Origin: Juglans regia
Lineage: Eukaryota > Streptophyta > Magnoliopsida > Fagales > Juglandaceae
DNA: 64,000 bases
Assembly: GCF_001411555.2 (NCBI RefSeq)
Contig: NC_049916.1
Span: 11,187,945-11,251,944, forward strand
Direction: 5' to 3'
Shown here: positions 23,711-34,525 of the stretch, piece by piece
Numbering within the stretch: the stretch's first letter is position 1
How the letters are laid out: each line of letters begins with the position of its first letter
Position numbers and translations under genes: made by a program
The notes under the pieces: generated by a model
Seen by the model: only the letters and a program-made list of their open reading frames with translations
Database searches by the model: none
What the model was told of the DNA's origin: nothing

Positions 23711-26358
23711 GTGATGACATTTATGAAGATGAGACTGCAGGACAGGACTTGACTCTGGGAGGCAAGGCTGAGGCCTAGACAGATTTTGCTATGATTATTT
23801 CTATGGTTTAAATAAATTATTTTGATAAGCACATAAGACTTCTGTATTTCTTGATAAATGCTTCCGCAGACTTTATTTTAAATTTTCAGTATTTATTGAA
23901 GTTTGTTATTTTATGGAATTCTTTCGTATCTGGCGCATTGTTAAAAAGGAAAAGCTTTTTATATTTAAGTTTAGTAGTAGCACACTGGCTTCTCGAAAAT
24001 TCTAAAATGTCTTTTCGGGAACGGGGTGTTACAATTATCGACTCATTTTAGTTTATTTTCATGTTTTTAACCACCCAGGTGAAGATGATGATTATGAGCA
24101 GGCAGGCCAAAAGTAGAAGGAGCATTTTAGTTTTAGTTCAGACTTTCTCAAATAAAACGTGTCTTTTATGACATGAATTTATTCAGTTTATTCCTTTAAT
24201 ATTTTTGGAAGACAAATTTTTATTAGACAATTTATTTCATAATAAATTACTTCAGTTTATTTTTCAATTATGAAATTAGAGAATCACTTGTCGGGTTTAT
24301 ATTCATGAAAAATACGTGACACACCTAGCCTACGGGAAGGGGGTGTTACAGTATTCTAGCATGCTATTGTGGACCACGCTTGAGTCCGCGGCTTGCACAT
24401 CCACCCTGAAACTGCATTGGTACCATGCATCTAAATGACCATCTGATTAAATTGATCTGATCTTATCTTGCACTTGAACTTAAGATATCTTACGTGTGTT
24501 ATGCGACGTGAGATGCGTGACATAATACGTATATAATTATAATTTATGAATCTGAACAGAATGCTGAATGACATGATCGTATACTATGCTGGATGACATG
24601 TTTGCATAATTATGACGTGCGAGATACATAAACATTGACTTTCAAGAATTGGCTTTAATAATAATTTATCTAAGCTGACATGTGATGTCCGAAATCATGA
24701 CCAAATTACTTACCTCGCTGTGCTGCTTCTTGAATTTCACTTTGTAGCTCGTCACCTAAACGAAGTATAAAACGTCACTAAATCTATGTAGGAAAACATG
24801 TCCTAATCTCCCACTTAATTTAAATTTATACCGTAGAAAATAATGAATAAATATTTTGTATAACATAAAATCAATGAATGCTTATATCTTAAAATATTTA
24901 AATACTAATAACATATTTTAATTTAGTAGGAAATCGTATTGTATTTAAATGTATTATATATTAATGAAAAATGTTTTCATAAGATAGACTCATTATATAA
25001 TTAAACCATTTAGTATTTACTACTGAAATCTAGTTAAAAATTTAATATTTAATAATATAAATAATTTCTAATATTTTCTGTAAAATATAAATTTATGGGT
25101 TAACATACTTATTTAATAAAACTAAGCCTAACTTAAAATATGAAGTCCAGTCCAATTTAAAAATAACTTGTTAATCTTTGTAACGAATAAGACTTAAGCC
25201 CGTCAAAGAGATAAGATCCCACATAAAAATAGACAGTCCGAAAACAATTCAGCCATTTCTTAAACACTAAGGGGTATATATGTAGTAATATCAAAATAAA
25301 CATTCATTATATACTATAAAAGAGAAGTACAAGTCAAATGATTAATGATGTTTAGGACAATTTGGTAAAAACAAACAACAAATATGAAAGTACTTTACGG
25401 AAAGCAAGAACAAAAGAACCGACATTACCAACTAGAAAGTAAAAGAAAGTGAGAAAAAGTAACAGAGCCGTGCGGCACAGGGGAGTTTCAGAAATCACCG
25501 AAAGAGACGGAATCGTGTGATGGTGGACCGGGGGTGACGAAAAGAAGTCGACAGCAAATTTCTGTGTGAGGTGATAGGGTCTTGAGAGATTTTTTGTTAC
25601 TAATAGTGGAGAGAGACAGAAGATCAATCGAAGAGAGAGATCGGGCATGGCTTACCCATAGAAAATGGAGTGCAGTGGCAGTGGCTAGTGGGTGAAGATC
25701 GACGACGCTCTACTGAGGGAGGCCTCTGTTTTTGGTGAAAAATAGAGAGAAGTAAAAAATCAATTTTTGTAGTGCCCACTGAGGAAAAAAAGGAGCAGAT
25801 AGAGAGGAATCTGAACGGTCGTGGCTTACCACACAAAACGTCTTGCCCAATGGCTCTAAGTGACTAAGCTGACGGTGACAGTAGGAGCAGGATGAAGTAC
25901 AAAGGTAAGTGAATGAACGTTGGTTCTGAGTAAGTTGGAGGGCAGATTGGCTTGTGGGAGTAGTTGTGTTGTTGCTTGAGGCTTTTCTGTGATTGAAACT
26001 ACAGATGGGGAGGGGATAAATGGATGGAAACTGTCTTGTACGTGTCAAACTCATAGTGCTTTAGAAAGTTTGCAGGACGAAGACTCGGTGTGATCACCGA
26101 AAATAGAGGGATAACAACGGAGTGACGTGCAGTGAAGAGTGAATTGTTTGAAATGAGTTTCGGTGTAGATAAAACTGACTTAGGCAATCTGGTAAATCAT
26201 AGAGATTCAGTCCAATGATTACATCCCATAAAACTTAATACAGATTTTGGGTTTAAAAAAAATCAATAAATAAAACCGTCATATTAATAAAAGTAATAAT
26301 AACAATAATAACTAAATGATTTATTTATAAACCCCAAATATAAGGTTAGTATGTTACA

Positions 26359-26640
26359 AAGATGGAATTATGCTCTGATGTAATGCTTCAGTTATGATAT
26401 GTCAAAGGAATTTTAATAAGAATATTTTTAAACTTTCATTTTGATATTTTGATAATATGTTCTGATTTTGCATTCTAAAAATAAAAATATTTTGTTTTGT
26501 ATTCTAAACTCTGTAAATGCTCAGATTTACATACTAGTATATGTTATTTGCATACTAAGTTGTTGATAACTCACATCTTATCTCTACAATATTTTTCAAA
26601 AAATTTTGACACTTCAGCTAGAAGTCAAGAGTAAGAAGTG
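26359..26640 (+). mobile_element. Family C element C5, right part
   Basis: It resumes after the D insertion with 'aagatggaattatgctctgat', which aligns with 'aacatggtatttgtcccgat' of C3 at 59174. The segment 'tttacatactagtatatgtt' and 'ttgataactcacatcttatc' matches 59400-59460 just before the family C acceptor. Similarity fades after about 26640, so the 3' end is not defined. Confidence 0.6.
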
Positions 26641-26959
26641 TTAGTAAGGTTTGATGGTCGTAAAGGAATAAGTACCAAAGGGTACAAATACTTATTGGAG
26701 AGTATTATTTAATAGATTTATTATTTTATGTTATTTTTGGTCATGGATATTTCTGAGCCTTTGTGGAGATTTTGATTTATTTCATTCAGGTATTTCTTTA
26801 GTGTCTTGATGGAGGAACATACATTTTTAGTTTTGAATAAATGAGTTTATATTTTATGGAGAATTTGGAGTATATAAAAATACATTATGAGAGATGACTT
26901 TAATTATGGGAGGTCGAAAACTTCCTCCTATTTTACAAATAAATTTGAAATAATATCAC

Positions 26960-28020
26960 CCTTATTGAACCCAAAAGCATTCATATCAGCAGCCCATTTT
27001 GCTAGCAAGTGTGCTTACTGATTAGTAAGGAAAATTATAGATATACAACACGTTTTACAACCTTTTTATGCAACCATGTTTTAAATGAGGGGAATTTTTG
27101 TAAAGTAACTTTGAAAAGTAACACAACTTTACATAAATACCCTTATTTTAAAACATTGTTGTCTAAAAAGTTGTAAAATTGGTTGTACATGTATTATTAC
27201 TCAATTTTTACTGGGGATCCAACTGAAGCTCCATTCCACATGGTTACACATCCTTGACGTCTATCCAGCCTCTCAATCTGTAGTTGCTTCACCATTGTAT
27301 TCCATTGTTTGGTGTACTTTTTTGGAGTCTCCTTCGACTTGCAACTTAACAATCCCTATTTTTCCCCTAAGCTAGGGCTACTGCTCTGCCTTCTGCTTTA
27401 CAAGAGTTGGTTTGGATTTTTTTCCAACCATAAATGGTGTATCTGCCCCGTATAATCCCTAGACACGGTTGTTATGACTGAGTGCTTGGCACTAATTGCT
27501 ACATCATTATTAATTTTTCATCTATCCTTCTTCGGGGGTATCCAGTACCTTCCTCTTTCCATATGCTCCACTTTCCTAGCATCTCTATATATGTCCTTCG
27601 AGTCAAGATTTTATCTTCCTAATCACATCCATGACATTTGTTTTTTTTCATGATAAACTTTTTGGTTTCTATTGAACCATATAGTGTTCATGATGATTGC
27701 AGCACATAGGGTGAATTCTTACTCTTTATCAGTTACCACCTACAGTTTATGATGTGTTTTATGACACAACTGATCCAATTTTTTGTAGGATGCTTCATGC
27801 ATTATGTAACATTTAATAACTCTTCTTTTATGACGCACACCCTCTATATTTATCCATTTCACAGCTCTTTTCCTTGTTATATGTACTTGACTTAGTATGT
27901 CTTTCTTTTGTGGTAATAGAGATTGTTGCAAACGTGTTTCATAGTACTGGCAACATCTTTCGATAACCTACAATCAAAATGTAAATGGGGGTTGGGTGTG
28001 TCTAGGGACATCTTCGATGC
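26960..28020 (-). pseudogene. Degenerate LINE C-terminal fragment (RNase H-like)
   Basis: On the minus strand, VEGDSK near 27350-27330 and AHLLAKWAADMNA near 27020-26980 resemble the 'EGDSK...' and 'AHxLAK' motifs of the RVT_3 RNase H found at the end of plant LINE polyproteins. A MITE at 27041-27192 separates them. The segment 27600-28020 may be more of the same element (zf-RVT region) but is full of stops. It is a relic with no function expected. Confidence 0.4.
27041..27192. mobile_element. Short palindromic MITE (foldback)
   Basis: The left half 'acaacacgttttacaacctt' ... 'gcaaccatgttttaaatgag' is the imperfect reverse complement of the right half 'acattgttgtctaaaaagtt' ... 'ggttgtacat'. 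The whole 150-bp element could fold into one hairpin. It sits inside the RNase H relic. Confidence 0.6.
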
Positions 28021-28235
28021 ATGAGTGCGCCAGAATTTTTGATTTTGCCTTTATTTAATCCCTTCGGTTTTGAGTAGCCTCTCCATCAATACGTCTTCCC
28101 ATGTTTGGGATTGCATGTGACGATTCATTCTGATGTATCTTCATGTAGTGCAAATCATGATCATTGCTACTGTATTCCCCCCTGAACCCTAATCCCTCGT
28201 CTTCATCTTCATCGTTGTTCTTCTCTTTGCTTTCA

Positions 28236-28640
28236 ATGGCTCCATGCAATACTTCTCATTTTGGTTTCTGCAGTTCGTGCTCCTCTCGCCCCCAAGCCTC
28301 TCCCAAAAAGGCTAGGGGTGGAAATTCTTACTGCCCTAATGACTTCGAGGTCGGTCATTAGTCTTCCTCGACTTCTCAGGTTGACTTGGACTTCATGCAA
28401 AACTAGTACGTGGTTCCTAACTCGATTGCTCTAGAGGCTCCTGGCCCTAACCATGGAGCTGTTGAGTTGGTGGGATTCTTCGGGAAGGTGGCCATTTTCA
28501 TTACCTTGTTCATCATGGGGTTACATCTCTCCCTTTTGCCATCCTAGTAGAGACGTTTTGGACTACTTGGGTTTAGCCCCGACCTAGCTTCACCTCAACG
28601 CTTGGGGGATGTTACTGTCGTGCTGGGCAGCACACGAAAG
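28236..28640 (+). pseudogene. Retrotransposon gag-like N-terminal relic
   Basis: From an ATG at 28236 the frame gives MAPCNTSHFGFCSS, then after a stop DLDFMQN*YVVPNSIALEAPGP and GKVAIFITLFIMGLHLSLLP. A shifted frame then gives LDYLGLAPT*LHLNAWGMLL. This order (DLDFM..RYVVP..IAL.APGP...LDYLGLAP.QLHPNAW) resembles the gag-like N-terminal protein of plant Tat/Ogre-type gypsy elements as I remember it. Stops and a frameshift make it inactive. It runs into family B sequence near 28640. Identification is from memory of motif order, so it is moderate. Confidence 0.4.
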
Positions 28641-29182
28641 CGCCGGGTTGGCTAAGTGAGAGTCGGGTGAGAGGGAGGGCGAAGGGAAAAGTGAGGGAGA
28701 AAGAGAGAGGGCTTGAGTATTTAATCCAGACCCCTCATCTTGGGATCCTCAAAACGATCTAATGGTGAGCTTTAAATACTGATTTGAAAATGCGTAAATA
28801 TTAACTTAATTAAAAGCACTAAGAGGAATTAAGGTAGAATATTATTTAAACTAAACTTTAGTTTATAAAATAATATTCCAAGGCTTATTTAATATTTTTA
28901 AAAGAATAAAACCATTTAATTAATTGAGCTCCAAAAATATTATAATTTTCTTATTTAAAATCAAGCTTAGTTTGATAACACTGAAAATACCCCATATAAA
29001 TATTTCCAGTGTATTTAAAACATTGGGCGTACTTTAGAAATCACATTATATCTTAAGAAACACGCCATCGAGGTTCGACACACATAACGAGTCTCGCAGT
29101 CGTTGGAGAGAAGGGGCAAACTATTACATAATTTTCGTCCTCGGAATTTGCTTACATCAAAAAGAAGGAGCGGGATGTTACA
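28640..29182 (-). mobile_element. Family B fragment B2 with duplicated terminus
   Basis: It matches 5470-6081 ('gatcctcaaaacgatctaat' and following). One terminus reads ...AACTATTACA at 29128 and is followed by 'taattttcgtcctcggaatt', which resembles the PPT-side sequence at 48089-48110. A second terminus GGAGCGGGATGTTACA follows at 29182. The doubled end suggests an LTR plus a short piece of internal region, or a rearrangement. The 5' side is truncated near 28640. Confidence 0.55.
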
Positions 29183-31616
29183 TGTGCTGGACTGATTTAC
29201 CATACTTAATGGGTAATTTGTCTTAAGTACATGATGTTTAAGTCTCAAAGTTGGCTTAAAGTTGTGTGGTATGCATGGATGAGGATGTGGATGATGAAGA
29301 AGCATAGGCTTGGACGCGGCGGTGTCGTGTGTGTGGAATGGAAAAAGTACACGTGGAGTGTACGTGGCATAGTGTGGATTGGGAAGAGTACCCGTGGAGT
29401 GTGCTCTCGTGGCATAGTGTGGTTTGGGAAGACACCAGTTTGTAAAATATCGTGGGGAGTGTGCTCTCGTGGCATAGTGGGGATGGGAAGAGTACACGTG
29501 GAGTGTACTCTCATGGCGTAGCATGGATTGGAAGAGTACACGTGGAGTGTACTCTGTGTGACGTAGTATGGATTAGAAAGAGTACATGTGGAGTGTACTC
29601 TTGTGGCATAGTGTGGATTGGAAAGTGTGTACGTAGAGTGTACTATGTGTGGTGAATCGTGATACACCGTTTGGTGTGTCTTGAATGAATTGATGATTGC
29701 GTTGTTGAGGAGAGTGGAGCATGATGTGTAGTGTCAGGAACTGTGGAACAATGTCTCAAATTAATTGTGATGTGACAAGGTCATGGTGTAGCTTGGGAAT
29801 AGTCTCGAGCTATGTGACATGACATGAGGTATAGTTCTGAATGGAGTCTTGTCATGTCAAGTGTTGGCATGAACTTGTAACGGGGCAGGAAGTAGGAAAA
29901 GTCCTACCAACCGAGTAAGAGAAAGTTGGTATTGGACTATGTTGCTCGTTTACACAAGCAGGTGATCAACGTGTTATATGTTGATCTTAGGTGAAAAAGG
30001 AGATAAGGTACATGTGTATCTGGTAAACACATGTACTGGACAGATTTACAATACGTAATGGGTAATCTGTCTTAAGCATAGGTACACAATGTTTAAGCCT
30101 CAGAGTTAGCTTAAAGTCATGTGGTATGCATGGATGAGGATGAGGATGATGATGAAGCATAGGCTTGGATGCAGCAGTGTCATGTGTATCATCTAGGATT
30201 CAGATGCGTGACCCACTTAGAGTATCCCTAAAAGGGGAAGCATAGTAAGGGACACGTAGAAACCCGAGATAGAAGGATAGTGTTTCCAAGTGAAGTGTAG
30301 TTCTATTTCTATTTTAGCTGCTTATGTACTATATAGAGAATGACGTTAAGGTTATGTTATGTATGTATGTAGGTTGCTATCTGACACATACATGAATGGA
30401 CTGCATGTAATACAAATAGCATGAAGTCTAGGTAAGTATTATGTTCATACACTTCTAGAGTTTTCTAAAGATACGACTGAAACGAAAATAAAATATTTCC
30501 CTTTACGACACTTTACACAATGAACGACGCTTTATGAAAACATGTTAGGTATAAGTCTTCAACTATATGTACGTAATGGCCATTCTTGGCAGACCCTTTT
30601 TATGAAACCCAACTATTTAATTGTCTGCATGTGATGGATGACTATACATAGTAAATATTAGATGTAGTCTTTTAAAATGAAAACGTGAGGCTTATGCCTC
30701 ATGCTTTTATGAATCGATGCTTTAAGCGATGCGAAGAAAGTGTTTTAAAATGTCCCTATGAACTGATCCTTTATGGATGTCACGAACCGATGGTTCGAAT
30801 GATGCCTCCAGTGATATTTAACTTATTCTTTTAAATGAAGTTTTTCTATGAATGAACTGGGTAATGAAAGAATGAAAGAAAAGGCTGAATGAATGAATGA
30901 ATGCCATGATGTATGAAAATACGTAACGGCCATTATGAGCAAATGAGCGAATGAGGGTACAATTGAAAGGGTAGATTGCAATGCCGGGAAGTTGTGCTAG
31001 CGGTGCATCCAGTACTACCCCCAGATCGATGGATTCCCAACCCGCTGCCATGGGCAAAATCAGGGTCCAAAGGAAAACCCACTAACCCTAGTACACGGGG
31101 CGCAATAGTGTGTAAAGGCTAATAGAAAGTGATAAGAGAATGCACGAAACCCTCTTTTAATAAAATCCCCACCTAGTGATGTTTTCAAAATGAATTTATG
31201 TTTATTGTCTTGTATGTATGTACGTATGAGTGATGAATGCATGATCAAAATCCTATGTTGCTATATTTTTACGGTATGAAGTAATGCTTACTAAGTATTC
31301 GACTCATTTTAGTTTTTATGTATGCCACTCCCCCCTTAGGAACTAAATGAGCAGAACGCGTCAAGATGGACATGGCCCAAGGGGAAGAGCTCGAAAGTCT
31401 AGGCATGAGAGTTTTAAATGTATGGGAGGCCTTTTTGTATTAAGTTTGATGTTTTTCCGCTGTAAACTTCTTTTATTCTCAAAGCATGTTTTATTTTATA
31501 ACGCAGAGTCTTGCACCCTGGGTATGGAAGTAAAACTTTTTAAAATGAATGGTAATTCCCGTCCTCCTTTCTAAAATCATTTTTTGACAAGTCTCACCAC
31601 AAGGACAGGCATTACA
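29183..31616 (+). mobile_element. Family B long-LTR copy B3
   Basis: It reads in true orientation and ends CACAAGGACAGGCATTACA at 31616, matching the reverse complement of the B4 start at 41590. It contains the tandem array (29345-29650), a donor-like TCTAG|GTAAGT (GT 30432-30433), 'aacccgctgccatgggcaaa' near 31039, GTATTCGACTCATTTTAG at about 31296-31313, and an acceptor CCCCCTTAG (AG 31338-31339). Part of the segment 29186-29330 is repeated at 30037-30190, so the left side is rearranged. The 5' end is missing. Confidence 0.65.
29345..29650 (+). repeat. About 45-bp tandem repeats with CACGTG
   Basis: Roughly seven units of AGTACACGTGGAGTGTACTC plus a spacer such as 'gtggcatagtgtggattggg'. 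It is the inverse counterpart of 4440-4735. Three or four units keep an exact CACGTG. Confidence 0.85.
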
Positions 31617-31777
31617 TGATGTTAGTAAAATGAGTGTACATACTAGGAATAGATTCATCATCATTTATTTTAAACATTTTATATTCATGAGTAATAATAT
31701 AAATTTTTGATTTCTTGACTTACAAAGTTGCTTCATAAGCAACTTCCATGTTATCCCAAATTTCCTTTGCCATCTAG

Positions 31778-32086
31778 TTAAGTCATTATTCTATTGAATT
31801 CATTCTTGTTGAAAGCAATATATCGGAGATTTATAGCCATTGAGTTCAATGTTAGAATTTTCTTGTCTTCATGATCAAACTCTTCTTCTTCCTTCTTCAC
31901 CTTTACTCCATCAACAACATTTGTTGGGATATAAGGTCCATTTACAATGCATTTCCAAATTTCTCGAACTTGAGTCTGAAGGAAAATTTTCATTCTAGCA
32001 TTCCAGAATGTGTAATTGTCTTCGCAAAATAGTGGAGGCCAACTACTAGATTGACCTTCACCAAAGGTACCTGCAATGTTAGTCAC
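31778..32086 (-). pseudogene. Ty1/copia gag N-terminal fragment
   Basis: The minus-strand frame of 102 codons starts MTNIAGTFGEGQSSSWPPLF and contains NYTFWNARMKIFLQTQVREI, VNGPYIPTNVV, and ends NKNEFNRIMT. This is the start of a DUF4219/UBN2-type copia gag protein, which forms the virus-like particle of the retrotransposon. The frame stops at the border of the homologous gag domain, and the rest of the polyprotein (protease, integrase, RT) is missing to the left. Its own primer site and 5' LTR lie just upstream at 32125-33198. Confidence 0.8.
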
Positions 32087-32124
32087 AAGATTTTAACTCA
32101 AAATATAGTTAATCTTATAAAAGA

Positions 32125-32142
32125 GCCCTTACTCTAATACCA
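32125..32142 (-). other. Primer-binding site of the minus-strand copia element
   Basis: The reverse complement reads TGGTATTAGAGTAAGGGC, close to the initiator-methionine tRNA type site TGGTATCAGAGC used by plant copia elements. It lies 2 bp inside the LTR boundary at 32145. Confidence 0.75.
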
Positions 32143-32144
32143 AT

Positions 32145-33198
32145 TGTTGCCCAGATGACTAACATAAGAGGGGGTGAATTGGGTTGTATTTAAAAATATA
32201 CAATTATAAACCAAATACACAATATAAAATATGAAAAAAATACGAAGCAGCAGTAAATATAAAGAGTAAGGGTAAGAGGAAGCAAATTCAGTATTTTAAT
32301 GAGGTTCAGCCCCACTACCTACGTCCTTGCCTCAAGCTACCCCTTGAGGATTCCCAAATTCACTATTCAACCTCCTTTAGGTGGAGATAGAAACCTATTA
32401 AATCTTTGAGCAGTATTGCTACAAAGAATCCATGTAGAACACCTCTACACTTACAATCACCTTGCACGTGGTGATTCAACTATTCCTTGTGCATAACACC
32501 TTCTACATGCAAGAGGATTATACAAACCCTTTCACTGATACAAGGGCTGATAGTAGGTAGGTTATCAGAAAATACTTATCAATGAGTGAAATAAGAACAA
32601 TACAGCCCAAACTATATCTCTCTCAAAATGAACAAGGGTTAAGACTCAATGCTTAGAGAACAAGGGTTAAGACTCAATGCTTAGAGAACAAGGGTTAAGG
32701 CTCGTAAAACTTGCAATTTTATGTGTGTATGCTCTTGTTCTTGTGTGTGTTGATTTGATTATCTTAGTTAAGCTATTTATAGGTATATGAGACTTCATTT
32801 TTAAATTTAAGAAGATTCACATGTCAAAAAGGAGTTGCACTCAATTTTCAAAATTTTCAAATAAAAGTTTCTCCTTCTTGCAATTGTCAAAGACAACATC
32901 ATTCATTTTTCAAAATTTTTAAACCTAATATTTTACTTTTCACATATGACAAAATGAGCATGAATTAGTTTTCAAAATTTTCAAATAAAATCATCTTCCT
33001 TTTGCATATGTCAAAAAAGAGCATCAATCACTTTTTAAAATTTTCAACAAAACATCTTCCTTTTACATATGTCAAAAGAAGCATCAATCCATTTTCGAAA
33101 TTTTCAAGTAAAACATGCACATGTGAAAGATGACAATCAATCATCTTTCAAATTTTCAAAATTAAAACTTTTAATCATGTCATGCATATGTGAAAGAA
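32145..33198 (-). mobile_element. Copia 5' LTR, truncated
   Basis: It adjoins the primer site, with the LTR end ..GGGCAACA read on the minus strand. It contains a TATA-like CTATAAATA on the minus strand (about 32770), a 28-bp tandem repeat at 32631-32700, and spaced repeats of 'ttcaaaattttcaaataaaa' with 'cacatgtcaaaa' at 32820-33160. The far end is lost where the family A fragment begins near 33200. Confidence 0.6.
32631..32700. repeat. 28-bp tandem repeat, 2.5 copies
   Basis: The unit 'aacaagggttaagactcaat' plus 'gcttagag' is repeated exactly once, then partly again. Confidence 0.9.
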
Positions 33199-33199
33199 C

Positions 33200-33745
33200 T
33201 GTATGTTTAAGTTATTTGTTAGATTGCTGAGATTTGTAATTAAATCTTACTTGGTAGTCCCAACTACCATTCCCTCCGGCATGGTAGACGATGTGTCAAG
33301 ATCTAGAAAACCCACGCATAGGAGATTGGAGAAGGTCAAATAGAAGGTGGAGCATCGACAAGGAGTTGATGTGATCTATTCCCCATTTTCTGGACATCAA
33401 TTTGGATATCATAGTTAAGCTGTGTGAGCGGCTCAGTAATTTAGTATGATAGATTTTATTTCTAGACTGTATTTATGGAGCATTTTCTCCATTACTATTC
33501 ATGTTATAGACCTATTAGATAAGTATTGTAACATTTTGGATATCAGTTATCATGTGAATTTGATGAAGCTTATTTATGTTTTTGGGATATATTATTTCTA
33601 TTACATAGTATTGCTCAAAGAAAAAAATTATCTGATGTGAATATTGCATATTGTTAGTTGCATGAATGGGGGCAAGTAACCTTGTGTTGCATGTCTTGAT
33701 GCTTCAAGTTCTGTCAAATCCCAAGTGAAAGTTTGGGATGCCACA
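33200..33745 (+). mobile_element. Family A fragment A2
   Basis: It holds the conserved 3' part of family A: GCTGAGATTTGTAAT, TGGTAGTCCCAACTACCAT, and the end GTTTGGGATGCCACA at 33745. It lies directly before a gypsy integrase relic. The 5' end is truncated and approximate. Confidence 0.65.
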
Positions 33746-34525
33746 ATTGGAGTCTTGGTTGTAGTGCTAGACCCTACAACTAGGCATCCAGACTTATACT
33801 GATGTAACCACCTCACTTCCATAAGTCAGGGCGAAAGGGGTTTCTCCTGTTGATGCCCTAATGTGGTCTGATACACCCACAAAACCTCTGGAAGCTCTTC
33901 CGCCTAGTTTCCATTCTTATAGGTTAGCTTTTTCTCCAATATCCCAAGCATAGTGGTTAGAGTCAAATTGTCATATGTTTTCTGAGATTATACTCCAAGG
34001 GATACCAAATCAACACACAACGACACCCACTTTTGCTTCTACCCACTCAATAAAGTATTCCACAATGACAACCATGAACCTTACACCTCCTTTGCTCAGG
34101 GGTAGGAGCTCGACAATATCAACTTCCCATTGTGCGAACAACCAAGGTGACATGATTCAAGCCAATTCCTTTGGCAAGGAATGTGGTATGGGCACAGACA
34201 ATTGCCACTTCCATACATTTTTTGATGATTCTTCTGTGTCTTTAAGGGGGCGCATGGTCAGTAATAACCTACTGTCATGACCTTCCTTACCAAAACTCTC
34301 TTGCCAAAGTGGTTCCTTTACACTCCATGTATTTCTGCTAGTATGTATTGTGCTTCTTCCAATGAGATGCACCTTAAGAGGAAAATGGAAAAGCTTCGCC
34401 TATATAACACTTCACCTATTAGGGTAAAAGTGTGCTGCTTTGTTTTTAACTGTTCTTGCCTCCCATTTTTCATAGGGAGCTCTCCGGCATCCAAGTATTT
34501 TATCATGTCCAATGCTCACTCTGGT
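33746..34525 (-). pseudogene. Ty3/gypsy (Tat-type) integrase fragment
   Basis: Minus-strand pieces in order from right to left: IKYLDAGELPMKNGRQEQLK and YTLIGEVLYRRSFS-like sequence with CISLEEAQYILAEIHGV (34512-34318), which precede the integrase zinc finger. Next comes DIVELLPLSKGGVRFMVVIV with YFIEWVEAK (34130-34030), the first catalytic Asp segment. Then LPEVLWVYQTTLGHQ and FALTYGSEVV (33900-33800) mark the end of the core. This order is that of Tat/Athila-lineage gypsy polyproteins, where integrase inserts the cDNA into the genome. Frameshifts separate the pieces. The C-terminus is cut by the family A fragment. Confidence 0.8.

Larger units (their letters stand above)
21385..24033 (+). 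mobile_element. Family F solo LTR, innermost element of the nest
   Basis: It starts TGTAACGACCC at 21385 and ends ACGGGGTGTTACA at 24033. The flanks GTTAT (21380-21384) and ATTAT (24034-24038) are a 5-bp duplication with one change. It carries an ATT microsatellite near 21446-21479, a GC-rich part (21690-22600), a donor-like AAG|GTAAGT (GT 22880-22881), a 44-bp tandem array (23011-23205), the block GAGTATTCGACTCATTTTAG (23660-23679), an acceptor CCCCCCAG (AG 23709-23710) and the acidic frame GDDIYEDETAGQD. The frames at 21806-22366 overlap in several registers and are LTR sequence, not genes. Confidence 0.87.
18809..24350 (+). mobile_element. Family E (D-related) solo LTR, inserted in D
   Basis: It starts TGTAACAACCC at 18809 and ends GGGGGTGTTACA at 24350, with a perfect 5-bp duplication GTATT at 18804-18808 and 24351-24355. 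It is interrupted by F at 21385-24033. Its last part (24034-24350) is the reverse complement of the start of D at 18266, so D and E are relatives in opposite orientation. It contains a GC-rich part (19180-19880), a donor-like CGAG|GTAAGT (GT 20780-20781), an acceptor CCACCCAG (AG 24077-24078) and a short acidic frame GEDDDYEQAGQK. Without F the donor-acceptor distance is about 645 bp. No polymerase coding is present. Confidence 0.88.
18266..26358 (-). mobile_element. Family D solo LTR, interrupted by E and F
   Basis: Its ends are TGTAACACCCCC at 18266 and ATGTTACA at 26358. The flanks AACAT (18261-18265) and AAGAT (26359-26363) are a 5-bp duplication with one change, and the flanking DNA on both sides is family C. 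Once the E insertion is removed, the two halves (18266-18808 and 24356-26358) join within a block that is the reverse complement of 21115-21180 in E. On the minus strand it has a donor-like CGAG|GTAAGT (GT at 24713-24712), an acceptor CAACCCAG (AG at 18524-18523) about 644 bp apart without E, and a short acidic frame GEDDEHE. GC-rich overlapping frames at 25350-26190 are not genes. Confidence 0.8.

Noticed and set aside
29345..29650. CRISPR-like array or coding repeats
   Set aside because: The spacers are as similar as the repeats, and the array exists inverted in another family B copy; it is a tandem repeat.
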